Source: Nonomuraea candida
Lineage (GTDB): Bacteria > Actinomycetota > Actinomycetes > Streptosporangiales > Streptosporangiaceae
DNA length: 64,000 nucleotides
Reading direction: 5' to 3'
Assembly: GCF_000725485.1 (NCBI RefSeq)
Contig: NZ_JOAG01000046.1
Location: forward strand, 1-64,000
Under the pieces are notes generated by a model, which did no database searches, was not told the DNA's origin, and saw only the letters and a list, made by a program, of their open reading frames with translations. A program made the translations under genes and the position numbers. Position 1 is the stretch's first letter. Every line of letters starts with the position of its first letter. Shown piece after piece: positions 25,719 to 33,897 of this stretch.

Positions 25719-25764
25719 CGGAGCGTTTCACTCCGGGTAATGTAACTCGGAGCGGAACGCTCCG
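25719..25764. promoter_or_regulatory. Twin operator for the divergent NmrA/TetR pair
   Basis: Two 17-bp elements with the form CGGAGCG-NNN-CGCTCCG sit at 25719-25735 (one mismatch) and 25748-25764 (perfect). Their centres are 29 bp apart, close to three helical turns. They lie between the start codons of the NmrA gene and the TetR gene, as expected for autoregulation plus control of the target. Confidence 0.75.
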
Positions 25765-25783
25765 CAAGCGGTATCCTGGACGC

Positions 25784-26425
25784 ATGCCCGACCCCGTGAC
25801 CCCGCGCAAGCGCGGCCCCCAGGCCCTGGCCGCCCGCAACGACCAGGCGCTGATCGAGGCCGCCCGGCACGTGTTCACCACGCAGGGGTTCGACGCGCCC
25901 GTCTCGGCCGTCGCCGAGCACGCGGGTGTGGGCATGGGCAGCCTGTACCGGCGCTACCGCACCAAGGAAGAGCTCCTGCAGCGGTTGTGCGTCGACTCGA
26001 TGGAACGCGTCGCGGCCGCCGCGCGGGAGGGCCTGGCTCACGAGGACCCCTGGCAGGGGCTGGTCTCCTACATCCGGCAGTGCGTGGCCTTCGGCTTCGG
26101 CATCCTGGCCCCGCTGGCCGGCGCCATCGACGTCACGCCCGAGATGCGGCAGGCCACCCAGCACGCCCAGCGACTGGCCGACGAACTCGTCGCACGCGCC
26201 CACCGCGCGGGGCTGCTCCGCGCGGACGTGTCCACCATGGACATCTCCCTGCTCATCGGCCAGTTCGGCCGCACGGTCCCGGCCCCGCCGGGGCGCAGCG
26301 AGGAAGAGGTACGCGCCCGGCTGCTGGCCATCGCCATGGACGGCCTCAAAGCTCACCACACCGGCCCCCTGCCGGGCGGACCACCCGACATGCAGCACTA
26401 CCAGGCGCTATGGGATACCCCTTGA
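25784..26425 (+). CDS. TetR-family transcriptional regulator
   Basis: A 213-residue repressor. The N-terminal helix-turn-helix spans AARHVFTTQGFDAPVSAVAEHAGVGMGSLYRRYRTKEEL in continuous order, with recognition helix VGMGSLYRRY. The rest is the variable helical ligand-binding domain. ATG 25784 lies 20 bases after the second operator copy. It likely represses itself and the divergent NmrA-family gene. Confidence 0.93.
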   Translation: MPDPVTPRKRGPQALAARNDQALIEAARHVFTTQGFDAPVSAVAEHAGVGMGSLYRRYRTKEELLQRLCVDSMERVAAAAREGLAHEDPWQGLVSYIRQCVAFGFGILAPLAGAIDVTPEMRQATQHAQRLADELVARAHRAGLLRADVSTMDISLLIGQFGRTVPAPPGRSEEEVRARLLAIAMDGLKAHHTGPLPGGPPDMQHYQALWDTP

Positions 26426-26507
26426 CGGCGGAAGGCGCTGCCGGCCCCGGTGAGCCCCCGGGGACACGCCGCCGCGCCGGGGGTCTCGGCGCCGGTCCGC
26501 ACGTCGC

Positions 26508-27746
26508 TCAGCCGAGATCGCCGGCCTTGCCGAGCAGGTAGCGCTGCTCGACCTGGTTCGCGGTCAGGCCGGCCGCCTGACGGTAGAGCGCGGCCGCCCG
26601 CGCGGTGTCGCCGGTCATCTGGAGCAGGTGGGCGCGGACCGCGTGCTCCCGTTGCCGGGTGAGCGGGTGCCGGTCCAGGTGGTGGCGCTGGTTGAGGTCG
26701 TCCAGGAGCGCCAGGCCGCGGGCCGGCCCGTGGGCGTGGGCCACCGCCACCACGCGGCTGAGCTGGACCGGCGCGGTGGGGGTGAGCCGTTCGAGCCACA
26801 GATACAGCACGGCGATCTGCGCCCAGTCGGTCTCGCCCGGTGAGGAGGCCGCGGAGTGCACGGCGGCGATCGCGGCCTGGAGCTGGTAGGGGCCCGCCGG
26901 GCCGCGGTTCCAGACGCCGTCGATGAGGGCGGTGCCCTCGTCGATCAGGTCGCGGTCCCACCGGGTGCGGTCCTGCTCGTCCAGGGGAACCAGGTCACCG
27001 CCCTCGGTGCGGGCGGCCCGCCGGGACTCGGTGAGCAGCATCAGCGCCAGCAGGCCGGTCACCTCGGCGTCGTCGCCGAGCGTGGCGTGGAGCATGCGGG
27101 TCAGCCGGATGGCCTCGCGGGTCAGGTCGACGCGGGCGAGCCGGTCGCCGGCGGTGGCGGTGTAGCCCTCGTTGAAGATCAGGTAGAGCACCCGCATCAC
27201 GGCGGCCATCCGGCTGTCGCGGTCGGCGTCGGTGGGCGGGGTGAAACGCGCCCCGGCGCGGGCCAGCTGCTGCTTGGCGCGGCTGATCCGGGAGCCCATG
27301 GTGGGCTCGGTCGTGCCGTAGGCGTGCGCGATCTCGGCGGTGCTCAGGCCGCCGACCGCGCGCAGCGTGAGCGCCACCTGGGAGGTGGGGTCCAGCGCGG
27401 GATGGCAGCACAGCAGCAGCAGGGTCAGGCTGTCGTCGGTCTCGGCCGCGGATCGTGCCCGGCGATCAGGCTCCTGCATGGCCAGTTCGGCCACTCCGGC
27501 CTGCTGCTCGCGACGGTGGCGGGCCTGGTCGGAGCGGATGAGGTCGACCATGCGCCGGTATCCGACGCGGATCAGCCAGCTGCGCGGGTTCTCCGGGACG
27601 CCCTCGGCCGGCCAGGTCCGGCTGGCGGTCAGCAGCGCCTCCTGCACCGCGTCCTCGGCGATGTCGAAGCGGCCGAACCGGCGTACCAGCGCGCCGAGCA
27701 CCTGCGGCGCCTCGGTGCGCAGCAGGTGCTCAAGCTCGTGGTTCAC
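26508..27746 (-). CDS. ECF42-type RNA polymerase sigma factor
   Basis: A 412-residue sigma-70 family protein. Region 2 (RFGRFDIAEDAVQEALLTASRTWP) and region 4 (LRAVGGLSTAEIAHAYGTTEPTMGSRISRAKQQL) are followed by a C-terminal extension of about 200 residues with a TPR-like domain (the DUF6596 type). This architecture, and the coupled upstream DGPF/YCII gene, define the ECF42 group. No anti-sigma gene is present, as is usual for this group. The ATG overlaps the stop of the YCII gene (ATGA). Confidence 0.9.
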   Translation of the reverse strand: MNHELEHLLRTEAPQVLGALVRRFGRFDIAEDAVQEALLTASRTWPAEGVPENPRSWLIRVGYRRMVDLIRSDQARHRREQQAGVAELAMQEPDRRARSAAETDDSLTLLLLCCHPALDPTSQVALTLRAVGGLSTAEIAHAYGTTEPTMGSRISRAKQQLARAGARFTPPTDADRDSRMAAVMRVLYLIFNEGYTATAGDRLARVDLTREAIRLTRMLHATLGDDAEVTGLLALMLLTESRRAARTEGGDLVPLDEQDRTRWDRDLIDEGTALIDGVWNRGPAGPYQLQAAIAAVHSAASSPGETDWAQIAVLYLWLERLTPTAPVQLSRVVAVAHAHGPARGLALLDDLNQRHHLDRHPLTRQREHAVRAHLLQMTGDTARAAALYRQAAGLTANQVEQRYLLGKAGDLG

Positions 27747-28114
27747 GCCGCGAAGTCCTCACCCATGATCGGGCGGATCTCGATCGGCTCGCCGAGCGCC
27801 TCGACGATGCGTGCGGCGATCTCGACGGCGCGCTCCCTGCCGGCCACATCGATCACGGCGAAGCTGGCCAGGACCTCCTTGAGCTCGGCGAAGGGGCCGT
27901 CGGTGGCGACCACCTTGTCGCCGTCGCGGCGGACGGTGGTGCTGACCGCCGGGTGTCCCAGGCCCTCGCTGGTGACGAACTCGCCGGAGGCGATCAGCTC
28001 CTGCTCCAGCTTCTGGTACGTCGCGAAGGCGGCCAGCGCCTCCTCACTGGGAACGTCGGCGGTGGCGGCGTCCCACGCGGCGGCCGGAGTGTAGGCGAGC
28101 AGCAGATATTTCAT
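27743..28114 (-). CDS. YCII/DGPF-domain protein, partner of the ECF42 sigma factor
   Basis: A 123-residue protein starting MKYLLLAYTPAAAW, the typical DGPF-family opening, with the family motif as TDGPFAELKEVLASFAVIDV. YCII-like proteins adopt a dimeric ferredoxin-like fold; in ECF42 loci one or several DGPF genes are the main targets or partners of the sigma factor. It is co-transcribed and overlaps the sigma gene by four bases. Confidence 0.93.
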   Translation of the reverse strand: MKYLLLAYTPAAAWDAATADVPSEEALAAFATYQKLEQELIASGEFVTSEGLGHPAVSTTVRRDGDKVVATDGPFAELKEVLASFAVIDVAGRERAVEIAARIVEALGEPIEIRPIMGEDFAA

Positions 28115-28157
28115 GACTTATCCCTCTATTGATGGTCGGAGGCTACGTTACGGTCCC

Positions 28158-28808
28158 TCAGGCGGCGCGCCGCAGCGACACCGCGAGAACGGTCGTCCAG
28201 GTGAAGGCGACCAGGCCGTTCACGGCGATCTGGATGCTCATGTAGCCGGGTGACATCGGCACCAGCAGCACCAGCCCGGCGAGGGCGCTCAGCACGGCGG
28301 GGAGCGTCGCCTTGCGGCGGGCGCACCGGACGGTCATCACGATGGCCGCGACGGCCAGCGCGGTGAAGGCCACGGCGGCCGACGCCGAGTGCGCGACGCC
28401 GTGCCAGGACATCTGCGCGACCGGCCCCTCGGGGGTGCCGGCCGGGAAGCCCTTCTCGGGGTCCATGGTGAAGATCCCGGCCGCCACCAGCCCGGCGCCG
28501 AAGAGGCCCACCAGGATCGGCAGCGCCCGCCGCCCCACCCCTTCGGTGAGCGCGCGCCTGACGCCGGCGGCCAGCGCCAGCGCCCCGGTCCCCGCGAGGA
28601 CGAAGGTGAGGATCTGGATCCAGCCCAGGTCGCCGGTGGACAGCTGGCTGATGGGGTGGCGGGTGATGTCGAAGCCCTCGCGGGTGAGCATCTGCGTGAT
28701 CGCCGAGGCGAAGAAGACCGGCCCGGCCAGCGCTCCGGCCAGCAGCAGGCGCCCGGACGCCGGAGCGGTCGCGCGGGCGGAAACGCCGGTGGCAGTGGTG
28801 ACGGTCAT
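28158..28808 (-). CDS. DUF998 membrane protein
   Basis: A 216-residue integral membrane protein with about six hydrophobic helices. The loop DITRHPISQLSTGDLGW after helix 1 and the SWHGVAHSASAAVAF segment are typical of DUF998 proteins, whose function is not established. ATG 28808 is chosen because AGGGAGGACACC precedes it closely, although the frame stays open further up. It ends 43 bases before the YCII gene and may share a transcript with it. It is divergent from the gene at 28965 across a symmetrical region. Confidence 0.88.
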   Translation of the reverse strand: MTVTTATGVSARATAPASGRLLLAGALAGPVFFASAITQMLTREGFDITRHPISQLSTGDLGWIQILTFVLAGTGALALAAGVRRALTEGVGRRALPILVGLFGAGLVAAGIFTMDPEKGFPAGTPEGPVAQMSWHGVAHSASAAVAFTALAVAAIVMTVRCARRKATLPAVLSALAGLVLLVPMSPGYMSIQIAVNGLVAFTWTTVLAVSLRRAA

Positions 28809-28841
28809 GGTGTCCTCCCTGGTTCGTGGGTTCTCGCTCGC

Positions 28842-28935
28842 TACCTCGGAACCGGATCGGGGATTTTGACGCCACATGAATGTGATTCAGGTCACATCGG
28901 TTTCGTGTCAAAGTCCGGCGGAGGGCTCCGAGGTA
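28842..28935. promoter_or_regulatory. Dyad-symmetric divergent promoter with CRP-like site
   Basis: TGTGA-TTCAGG-TCACA at 28881-28896 is a perfect CRP/GlxR-type palindrome. TTTGAC (28865-28870) mirrors GTCAAA (28907-28912), and TACCTCGGA (28842-28850) mirrors TCCGAGGTA (28927-28935). All three pairs share the same centre, 28888.5. The two flanking genes also have near-identical ribosome sites at almost equal distance. Confidence 0.75.
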
Positions 28936-28964
28936 CCGGCAAGCAACCACCACAGGAGGACACC

Positions 28965-29390
28965 ATGATCGAGACCCAGCAGCCCAGCCCCGAAGTCAAG
29001 GCCCTCGACCGTCTGGTCGGCACCTGGAAGGTCACCGGCGGCGCGGAGGGAACCGTGCGTTACGAGTGGATGCCCGGCCGGTTCTTCCTGGTCCAGCACG
29101 TCGAGCTCACCCAGTTCGGCGAGCCGGTCACCGGCATCGAGATCATCGGCAGGCTGCGCCCGTTCGGCGAGCCGACCGGGACGGACGTGGTGTCGCGGTA
29201 CTACGACTCGGCGGGCAACACCTTCGACTACGTCTACGAGCTGGAGGGCGACACGCTGACCATCTGGGCCGGCGCCAAGGGCGCCCCGGCCTACTACCGG
29301 GGCACCTTCGACGCCGACGACACCACGCTCACCGGCGAGTGGGTCTACCCCGGCGGCGGCGGGTACTCCTCCACCTCGACCCGCATCTGA
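28965..29390 (+). CDS. Small beta-rich protein (DUF1579-like)
   Basis: A 141-residue cytosolic protein. LDRLVGTWKVTGGAEGTVRY and the alternating pattern through MPGRFFLVQHVEL, FDYVYELEGDTLTIWAG and LTGEWVYPGGG indicate a small beta-barrel like DUF1579 or lipocalin-like stress proteins. The function is unknown. It begins after AGGAGGACACC and is divergent from the DUF998 gene. Confidence 0.75.
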   Translation: MIETQQPSPEVKALDRLVGTWKVTGGAEGTVRYEWMPGRFFLVQHVELTQFGEPVTGIEIIGRLRPFGEPTGTDVVSRYYDSAGNTFDYVYELEGDTLTIWAGAKGAPAYYRGTFDADDTTLTGEWVYPGGGGYSSTSTRI

Positions 29391-29726
29391 TCGGTCTCCC
29401 GCCCGCCCCGGAGACCCCTCGGTGGCGGCGAGCCCCTCCGCAGGGCCCGCCGCCACCGGCCCGGCCGGCCGCTTCGGCCCTTGCATGTCTCGCGAACAGG
29501 TCCGGGAGCTCGCGACCGTGACCGGCCGGTTGTCGCCTTGACGCGGATGCAGGGCGATGACCGACGCGGGGGTCGAAGGGCGGGTGCCGGCGACGACGTT
29601 CGCCATCCCGGCCTCCCCTACCGCCTCCGGGCCCGTCTCCTGAGCCAGGGCGAGCGTGGCCGGCATGATCGCTTCGGTGCGTGTGGCGGCTCGATCGTGG
29701 TGGCCGGGGTCACGACGTCATCTTAC
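29391..29726. other. Intergenic stretch holding a probable TetR relic
   Basis: No intact gene. The only coding-like signal is the minus-strand relic described at 29560-29712. The remaining part after the DUF1579-like gene contains a GC-rich run with no clear structure. Confidence 0.45.
29560..29712 (-). pseudogene. Possible degraded TetR-family gene
   Basis: On the minus strand a GTG frame (VTPATTIEPP) shifts into TEAIMPATLALAQETGPEAV then GEAGMANVVAGTRPSTPAS. This resembles the first helices of a TetR repressor (R..IL.ATL.LA...G.EAV ... VA...GVS.AS). The recognition helix and the sensor domain are not readable. It lies next to two intact operator-like repeats, which suits a lost autoregulator. 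The evidence is a similarity of pattern over about 40 residues. Confidence 0.35.
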
Positions 29727-29807
29727 CGGCACGGCACGTGCCGTGTTGACAGGTTCGCCGATGGATGACCAGAATGACCGCGTCCGCTCTCGGCACGGCG
29801 CGTGCCG
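29727..29807 (+). promoter_or_regulatory. Promoter flanked by two 17-bp operators for the ABC exporter
   Basis: CGGCACG-NNN-CGTGCCG occurs perfectly at 29727-29743 and 29791-29807. Between them lie TTGACA (29746-29751) and, after 18 bp, CAGAAT (29770-29775). The start codon of the ATPase gene is 51 bases past the second operator. The layout fits repression by a TetR-type protein. Confidence 0.7.
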
Positions 29808-29858
29808 TTCCAGTGCTTGTGACGAAGATCCGCTCACCGAACGTGCAGGAAGAAGGCC

Positions 29859-30614
29859 GTGCCCGATTTCTCCGTCCCCGCCATCGAGGTGGCGGACCTC
29901 ACCCAGCGATTCGGATCCGTGCTCGCGGTCGACCGGCTCAGCCTGAGCGTTCCGCCGGGGATGTTCTATGGCATCGTCGGACCGAACGGGGCCGGCAAGA
30001 CCACTACCTTGACGGCCGTGTGCGGGCTACGAGTGCCGACCGCCGGGACGATCAAGGTCGCCGGCCATGATCTGCGTACCGATCGGGAGGCCGCGCTCGC
30101 CCAGCTGGGCGTCATGATGGACGGGTTGTCCCTGCCCGAGCGGCTGACCGCCACTGAGGTCTTGCGTTACAGCGCCGGGCTGCGCGGCCTGGAGGACGGC
30201 TGGCAGGGTCGCGCGAGCGACCTGCTGGAGATCCTCCGGCTGGACGCGGTCCCGCGCACGCTGATCGTGGAGTACTCCACCGGCATGCGCAAGAAGATCA
30301 ATCTCGCGCTGGCGCTGCTGCACCGGCCGCGCGTCCTGGTGCTGGACGAGCCGTTCGAAGCCATCGACCCGGTCTCCGCCCACTCCATCGAGCAGGTGCT
30401 CAAGCAGTACGTCGACGCTGGCGGCACCGTGGTCCTGTCGAGCCACATCATGGACTTCGTCGAGCGCAACTGCCGCCGGGTGGCGGTGGTGGCCGGTGGA
30501 CGCGTGCTGGTCGAAGGGCCGGTGGAGGAGGTGGCCGCGGGCTCGACGCTGAACGAGCGGTTCATCGAGCTGGTGGGCGCCGACCCGGTGCGCCCGCTGG
30601 AGTGGCTGCGATGA
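29859..30614 (+). CDS. ABC transporter ATP-binding protein
   Basis: A 251-residue cytosolic ATPase subunit with Walker A GPNGAGKTT, a Q-loop region around QLGVMMDGLSL, signature YSTGMRKK in place of LSGGQ, Walker B VLVLDEPFEAIDP and the switch His in SSHIMD. The altered signature occurs in ABC-2 type exporters. GTG 29859 follows AAGAAGG. The next gene, a permease, overlaps by four bases, so the two form one exporter. Confidence 0.93.
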   Translation: MPDFSVPAIEVADLTQRFGSVLAVDRLSLSVPPGMFYGIVGPNGAGKTTTLTAVCGLRVPTAGTIKVAGHDLRTDREAALAQLGVMMDGLSLPERLTATEVLRYSAGLRGLEDGWQGRASDLLEILRLDAVPRTLIVEYSTGMRKKINLALALLHRPRVLVLDEPFEAIDPVSAHSIEQVLKQYVDAGGTVVLSSHIMDFVERNCRRVAVVAGGRVLVEGPVEEVAAGSTLNERFIELVGADPVRPLEWLR

Positions 30615-32221
30615 CGGGCACCCTGATCGCGCTCAAGCTGCGCCTGTTCCGCAACGGCCCGCATGACGAGCGCGCCTTCAGCCTGGTCACCGGCTTGGTT
30701 CTGGCCGCCCTGGTGATCGCGGGCTCGATGCCGGCTCCCGGCAGGATCGACGAGGGCTGGATCGCGGTGGCGCTCACTGTGTGGGGTGGCATGTGGGTGT
30801 TCGGACCTCTGGCCCAGCCTCGCCACGATCCATCGGTCATCTCACGCGAGTGGCTACGCGGCTATCCGCTGCGGCCGTGGCGGCTGGCGCGGGCGCTGTC
30901 GTGGACCGAACTGCTGGGCGTCGGCCCGCTGATCACCCTGGTGAGCCTGTCGTCCCTGGTGGTCCTGGCCGCACCGGGCGGCCCCGCGGCAGTGGCGATC
31001 GCGGTCGCGGCGGTGCCGGCCCAGCTGTACCTGCTCATCTGGGCGGGCAAGACGGTGGCGGCGCTGGCGGCCTGGCTGTTGCAGACCCGGGCCGGGATGA
31101 CCATGGCAGCCGTACAAACCGCGATCATGCTCGCGTTGTCGTTCGCCGGCTGGGTTCCGATCGCCGCGTGGCTGCTGCCGCGTCTCGGCGAGGGGGACAC
31201 CGCGCTCGTCACGCCCACCCTCGGGCACCTGCCCGCGCCGGTGATCGACGTGCTCGCCGCTCTGCCCACCGGCTGGGGCTACGGCGCGGCACTCGCCGCC
31301 CGCGACGGCGCCGGTCCGGGCGCGGCCCTGCTGCCCTTGGCCGCCCTGCTGGCCGCGGGCGCCCTGCTGCAGCTGGGCTGGATCGCGCTGACGGCTCGCG
31401 CCCTGCGCCGGCCGTCCCGCCGAGCGGCACCGCGACGGCCGGCCGTACCAGGACGTGCACTGCCGTTGCCGTTCACGACCTCGCAGGTGGCGGCGGTCGT
31501 CTCGCGGGAGCTGGCCACCTGGCTGCGCGACCCGGCGCGCGGCGTGGAGCTGCGCAGCGCCTGGCTGACCCCGCTGCTGATGGCGCTCATCGTCGCGCCC
31601 ACCGGCTGGAGCTGGGCGTTGCCCTTGGCGGGTCCCGCGGCGGCGGTCTTCGGCGCGATGGTCGCGATCAACACCTACGCCATGGACGGCACGGCCCTGT
31701 GGCAGCTTCTCACCACACCGGGCGCTCTCAGAGCCGACGTGCGCGGGCGGATGGCGGCCTGGGCGTTGCTGTTCGGCGTCCCGTCCATTGTGCTGACGGC
31801 CGCGTTGTGGGCCGCGACCGGCTCACCCTTGGGAGCAGCCGCCGTTGCCGGCGCCATCGCCGCGGCCGCGACCGCCTGCGCGGTGGCACCACTGCTCGCG
31901 CTCCTGATGCCGGCCGTGGGCACCGACGCTCGCGATCGCGTCTACCCGGGCCAGCAGGCAGGCGATCCGACCGGCGGGCAGATGACGATCTTCCCCGTGG
32001 TCCTGCTGGCCGCCGTCCTGCCCGGTGTCATCGGCGCGGTCTCCGGCGGCTCGGGATGGGTGACCGCCCTGTCCGCCATCCTCTTGGCCGGTGCCGTCCT
32101 GTACGCCATCCCCGTGCTCACCGTGCGCCGGCTCCATCAGCATGGCGCTGATCTCCTGGATGCGATGGCCTCCCGCGGTGCCGCCGTCGTCCGCCCGTCC
32201 GCCCGCAAGGCGGAGCGCTAG
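30611..32221 (+). CDS. ABC transporter permease
   Basis: A 536-residue membrane protein with roughly ten to twelve hydrophobic segments arranged in two groups separated by a basic loop (RRPSRRAAPRRPAVPGR, about residue 275). It is unusually long for a single ABC-2 half transporter and probably works as a homodimer or as a fused pair. It starts at ATG 30611 in an ATGA overlap with the ATPase. The substrate is unknown; drug or lipid export is likely from the class. Confidence 0.85.
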   Translation: MTGTLIALKLRLFRNGPHDERAFSLVTGLVLAALVIAGSMPAPGRIDEGWIAVALTVWGGMWVFGPLAQPRHDPSVISREWLRGYPLRPWRLARALSWTELLGVGPLITLVSLSSLVVLAAPGGPAAVAIAVAAVPAQLYLLIWAGKTVAALAAWLLQTRAGMTMAAVQTAIMLALSFAGWVPIAAWLLPRLGEGDTALVTPTLGHLPAPVIDVLAALPTGWGYGAALAARDGAGPGAALLPLAALLAAGALLQLGWIALTARALRRPSRRAAPRRPAVPGRALPLPFTTSQVAAVVSRELATWLRDPARGVELRSAWLTPLLMALIVAPTGWSWALPLAGPAAAVFGAMVAINTYAMDGTALWQLLTTPGALRADVRGRMAAWALLFGVPSIVLTAALWAATGSPLGAAAVAGAIAAAATACAVAPLLALLMPAVGTDARDRVYPGQQAGDPTGGQMTIFPVVLLAAVLPGVIGAVSGGSGWVTALSAILLAGAVLYAIPVLTVRRLHQHGADLLDAMASRGAAVVRPSARKAER

Positions 32222-32352
32222 CGGTGTCTCAAGCCGGCGAGCCCATCGCCCTCCAGCACCTCGGCGGCATGGGCCGTGGATGCACGCTGCAAGGTGACGG
32301 CGATGCCCTGCCACCTCATCTCCACGTGCCGAAGCCACCCAACCTCGTTCGA

Positions 32353-32365
32353 TATGATGAACGCG
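32353..32365 (+). promoter_or_regulatory. Leaderless promoter of the AlaX/XRE-cupin operon
   Basis: TATGAT at 32353-32358 is a strong -10 box placed so that transcription would begin at the GTG in 32365-32367. CGTTC (32346-32350) and GAACG (32359-32363) form a dyad across the -10, and GTTCAACTTAAC follows at 32368-32379. This suits binding by the XRE-cupin regulator encoded second in the operon. Confidence 0.6.
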
Positions 32366-33096
32366 TGGTTCAACTTAACGATTGCCAGCAAGTCTCGCAG
32401 GACGCCCTCTACCTGCGGGACACCTACCTCGCCGACGTCCACACCAGCGTGACCGCGACCGGGCGCGACGAGACCGGCGGAAGATGGCTCGCGGTGCGGC
32501 ACAACATCTTCCATCCCCAAGGCGGCGGCCAGCCCGCCGACCGCGGCCGGCTGGGCGAGTGCGAAGTCGTCCCCGTACGCCACGCCGCGACCGGCCTGGT
32601 GGTGCTGCACGCCACCGAGAGTCACAGCGCCGGGCTGGACGACCTGTCCGAGGGCGATCCCGTGCACGCGCGCATAGACGCCGGCCTGCGCCTGCTGCAC
32701 GCCGCGCTGCACACCGCCGGCCACCTCGTCGAAGCGGCCTGCCGGGCCGAAGGCTGGACGCTGGCCGGCAACAACCATTTCCCCGGCCAGGCCCGCATCG
32801 AGCTCACCCCGCCCGATGCCGGAGCGCAGCTCGCCGATGCCGAGGAAAGGGAAAAGGCCTCCGACCGGATACGGGCGTTCGTCGCCGCCGCCATCGCCGA
32901 CGACCTGCCGGTCACCGCAGAGCACGACGACGAAGGGCACCGGATCGTACGGCTCGGCGAGGTCCACGCCGCTGCCTGCGGCGGCACCCACGTGCGCAGC
33001 CTCGCCGACCTGCAACAGGTGACGATCTCCGCCGTGAAGCTGAAGAAGGGCCGGCTCCGCGTCTCCTACACCGCCGCCCACCGGCCGCTGCGATGA
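32365..33096 (+). CDS. AlaX-type alanyl-tRNA editing protein
   Basis: A 243-residue trans-editing hydrolase related to the editing domain of AlaRS, which removes wrongly attached Ser or Gly from tRNA-Ala. The four zinc ligands appear as HTAGH (H-x-x-x-H) and ACGGTH (C-x-x-x-H). NIFHPQGGGQPADRG is the conserved N-terminal editing loop. The frame extends 47 codons upstream, but the -10 box immediately before GTG 32365 supports a leaderless start there. The adjacent regulator suggests control by an amino acid or related metabolite. Confidence 0.9.
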   Translation: MVQLNDCQQVSQDALYLRDTYLADVHTSVTATGRDETGGRWLAVRHNIFHPQGGGQPADRGRLGECEVVPVRHAATGLVVLHATESHSAGLDDLSEGDPVHARIDAGLRLLHAALHTAGHLVEAACRAEGWTLAGNNHFPGQARIELTPPDAGAQLADAEEREKASDRIRAFVAAAIADDLPVTAEHDDEGHRIVRLGEVHAAACGGTHVRSLADLQQVTISAVKLKKGRLRVSYTAAHRPLR

Positions 33097-33671
33097 GCGG
33101 CGCTCCCGGCCGAGACCGTCGTCCCGCCAGCAGCGCCGCCGCGGCAGCCGGCGTCCAGATCCAGCGTCGCCGGCAGCAGCGCGGCATGAGCCAGGCCGAG
33201 CTGGCCCGACGGACCGGGCTGAGCAAGGCGACCCTGTCGCAGCTGGAGGCGGGCCTGGGCAACCCCACCCTCGACACCCTGGACGCCATCGCCGTCGCCC
33301 TGGCCATCCCGCTCACCGATCTGCTCATCCGCCACGGCGACCCCGGCACCGTGCACCTCGCCTCGACAATCGCCGGCCAAGACGGGCCCACCCGCGAACT
33401 GCTGCGCCGGATCAGCGGCGGCCACAGCCTGGAGATCTGGCGACTGCGCCTCCCGCCGGACACCGCCGTCGACGGCGTTCCCCACGCCCCCGGCACGACC
33501 GAGCATCTCCTGATCGCCTCCGGCAGCCTCCTCGCAGGCCCGGCCGACGATCTCCGCCGCCTGAAGGTCGGCGACATGCTGGCCTTCGCCGGCGACGCCC
33601 CGCACTGCTATCGCACCGACGACACACCCGCCGACGTCACCGTGGTCATCGCCTCCCCGGTCACCGGCTGA
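33093..33671 (+). CDS. XRE-family regulator with cupin domain
   Basis: A 192-residue regulator. The helix-turn-helix reads IQRRRQQRGMSQAELARRTGLSKATLSQLEAG at about residues 23-54. The C-terminal half is a small cupin (EIWRLRLPPDTAVDGVPH ... GDMLAFAGDAPHCYR) that probably senses a small ligand. It begins in an ATGA overlap with the AlaX gene and most likely controls this operon through the repeat at its promoter. Confidence 0.92.
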   Translation: MSGAPGRDRRPASSAAAAAGVQIQRRRQQRGMSQAELARRTGLSKATLSQLEAGLGNPTLDTLDAIAVALAIPLTDLLIRHGDPGTVHLASTIAGQDGPTRELLRRISGGHSLEIWRLRLPPDTAVDGVPHAPGTTEHLLIASGSLLAGPADDLRRLKVGDMLAFAGDAPHCYRTDDTPADVTVVIASPVTG

Positions 33672-33897
33672 AAGGCCGGCTTGGACGCACTGACCTTCCG
33701 GCCCCTCACCCCCACGGATTCCCCGCTGGTCATATGAACCCGGCGGAGAGCCGTGGAGCCGCACCGGCGGTTGAGTCGCACGCCGGTCGAGCACGCGCCA
33801 ACGCGGGAAGCGATCGGTGCGGACGAACGCCGCGCGTCCTCTACCGCATCCCCCACGACGCCTGGTCCCGCTGACCGGGCGCGCCCGCAGCAGGACG
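33672..33897. other. Convergent gap
   Basis: 226 bases between the XRE-cupin and MFS gene ends. I see no gene and no strong hairpin. Confidence 0.4.

Noticed and set aside
30781..32151. 456-residue frame inside the ABC permease gene
   Set aside because: Out-of-frame shadow; the permease frame has clear membrane helices and an ATGA link to the ATPase.
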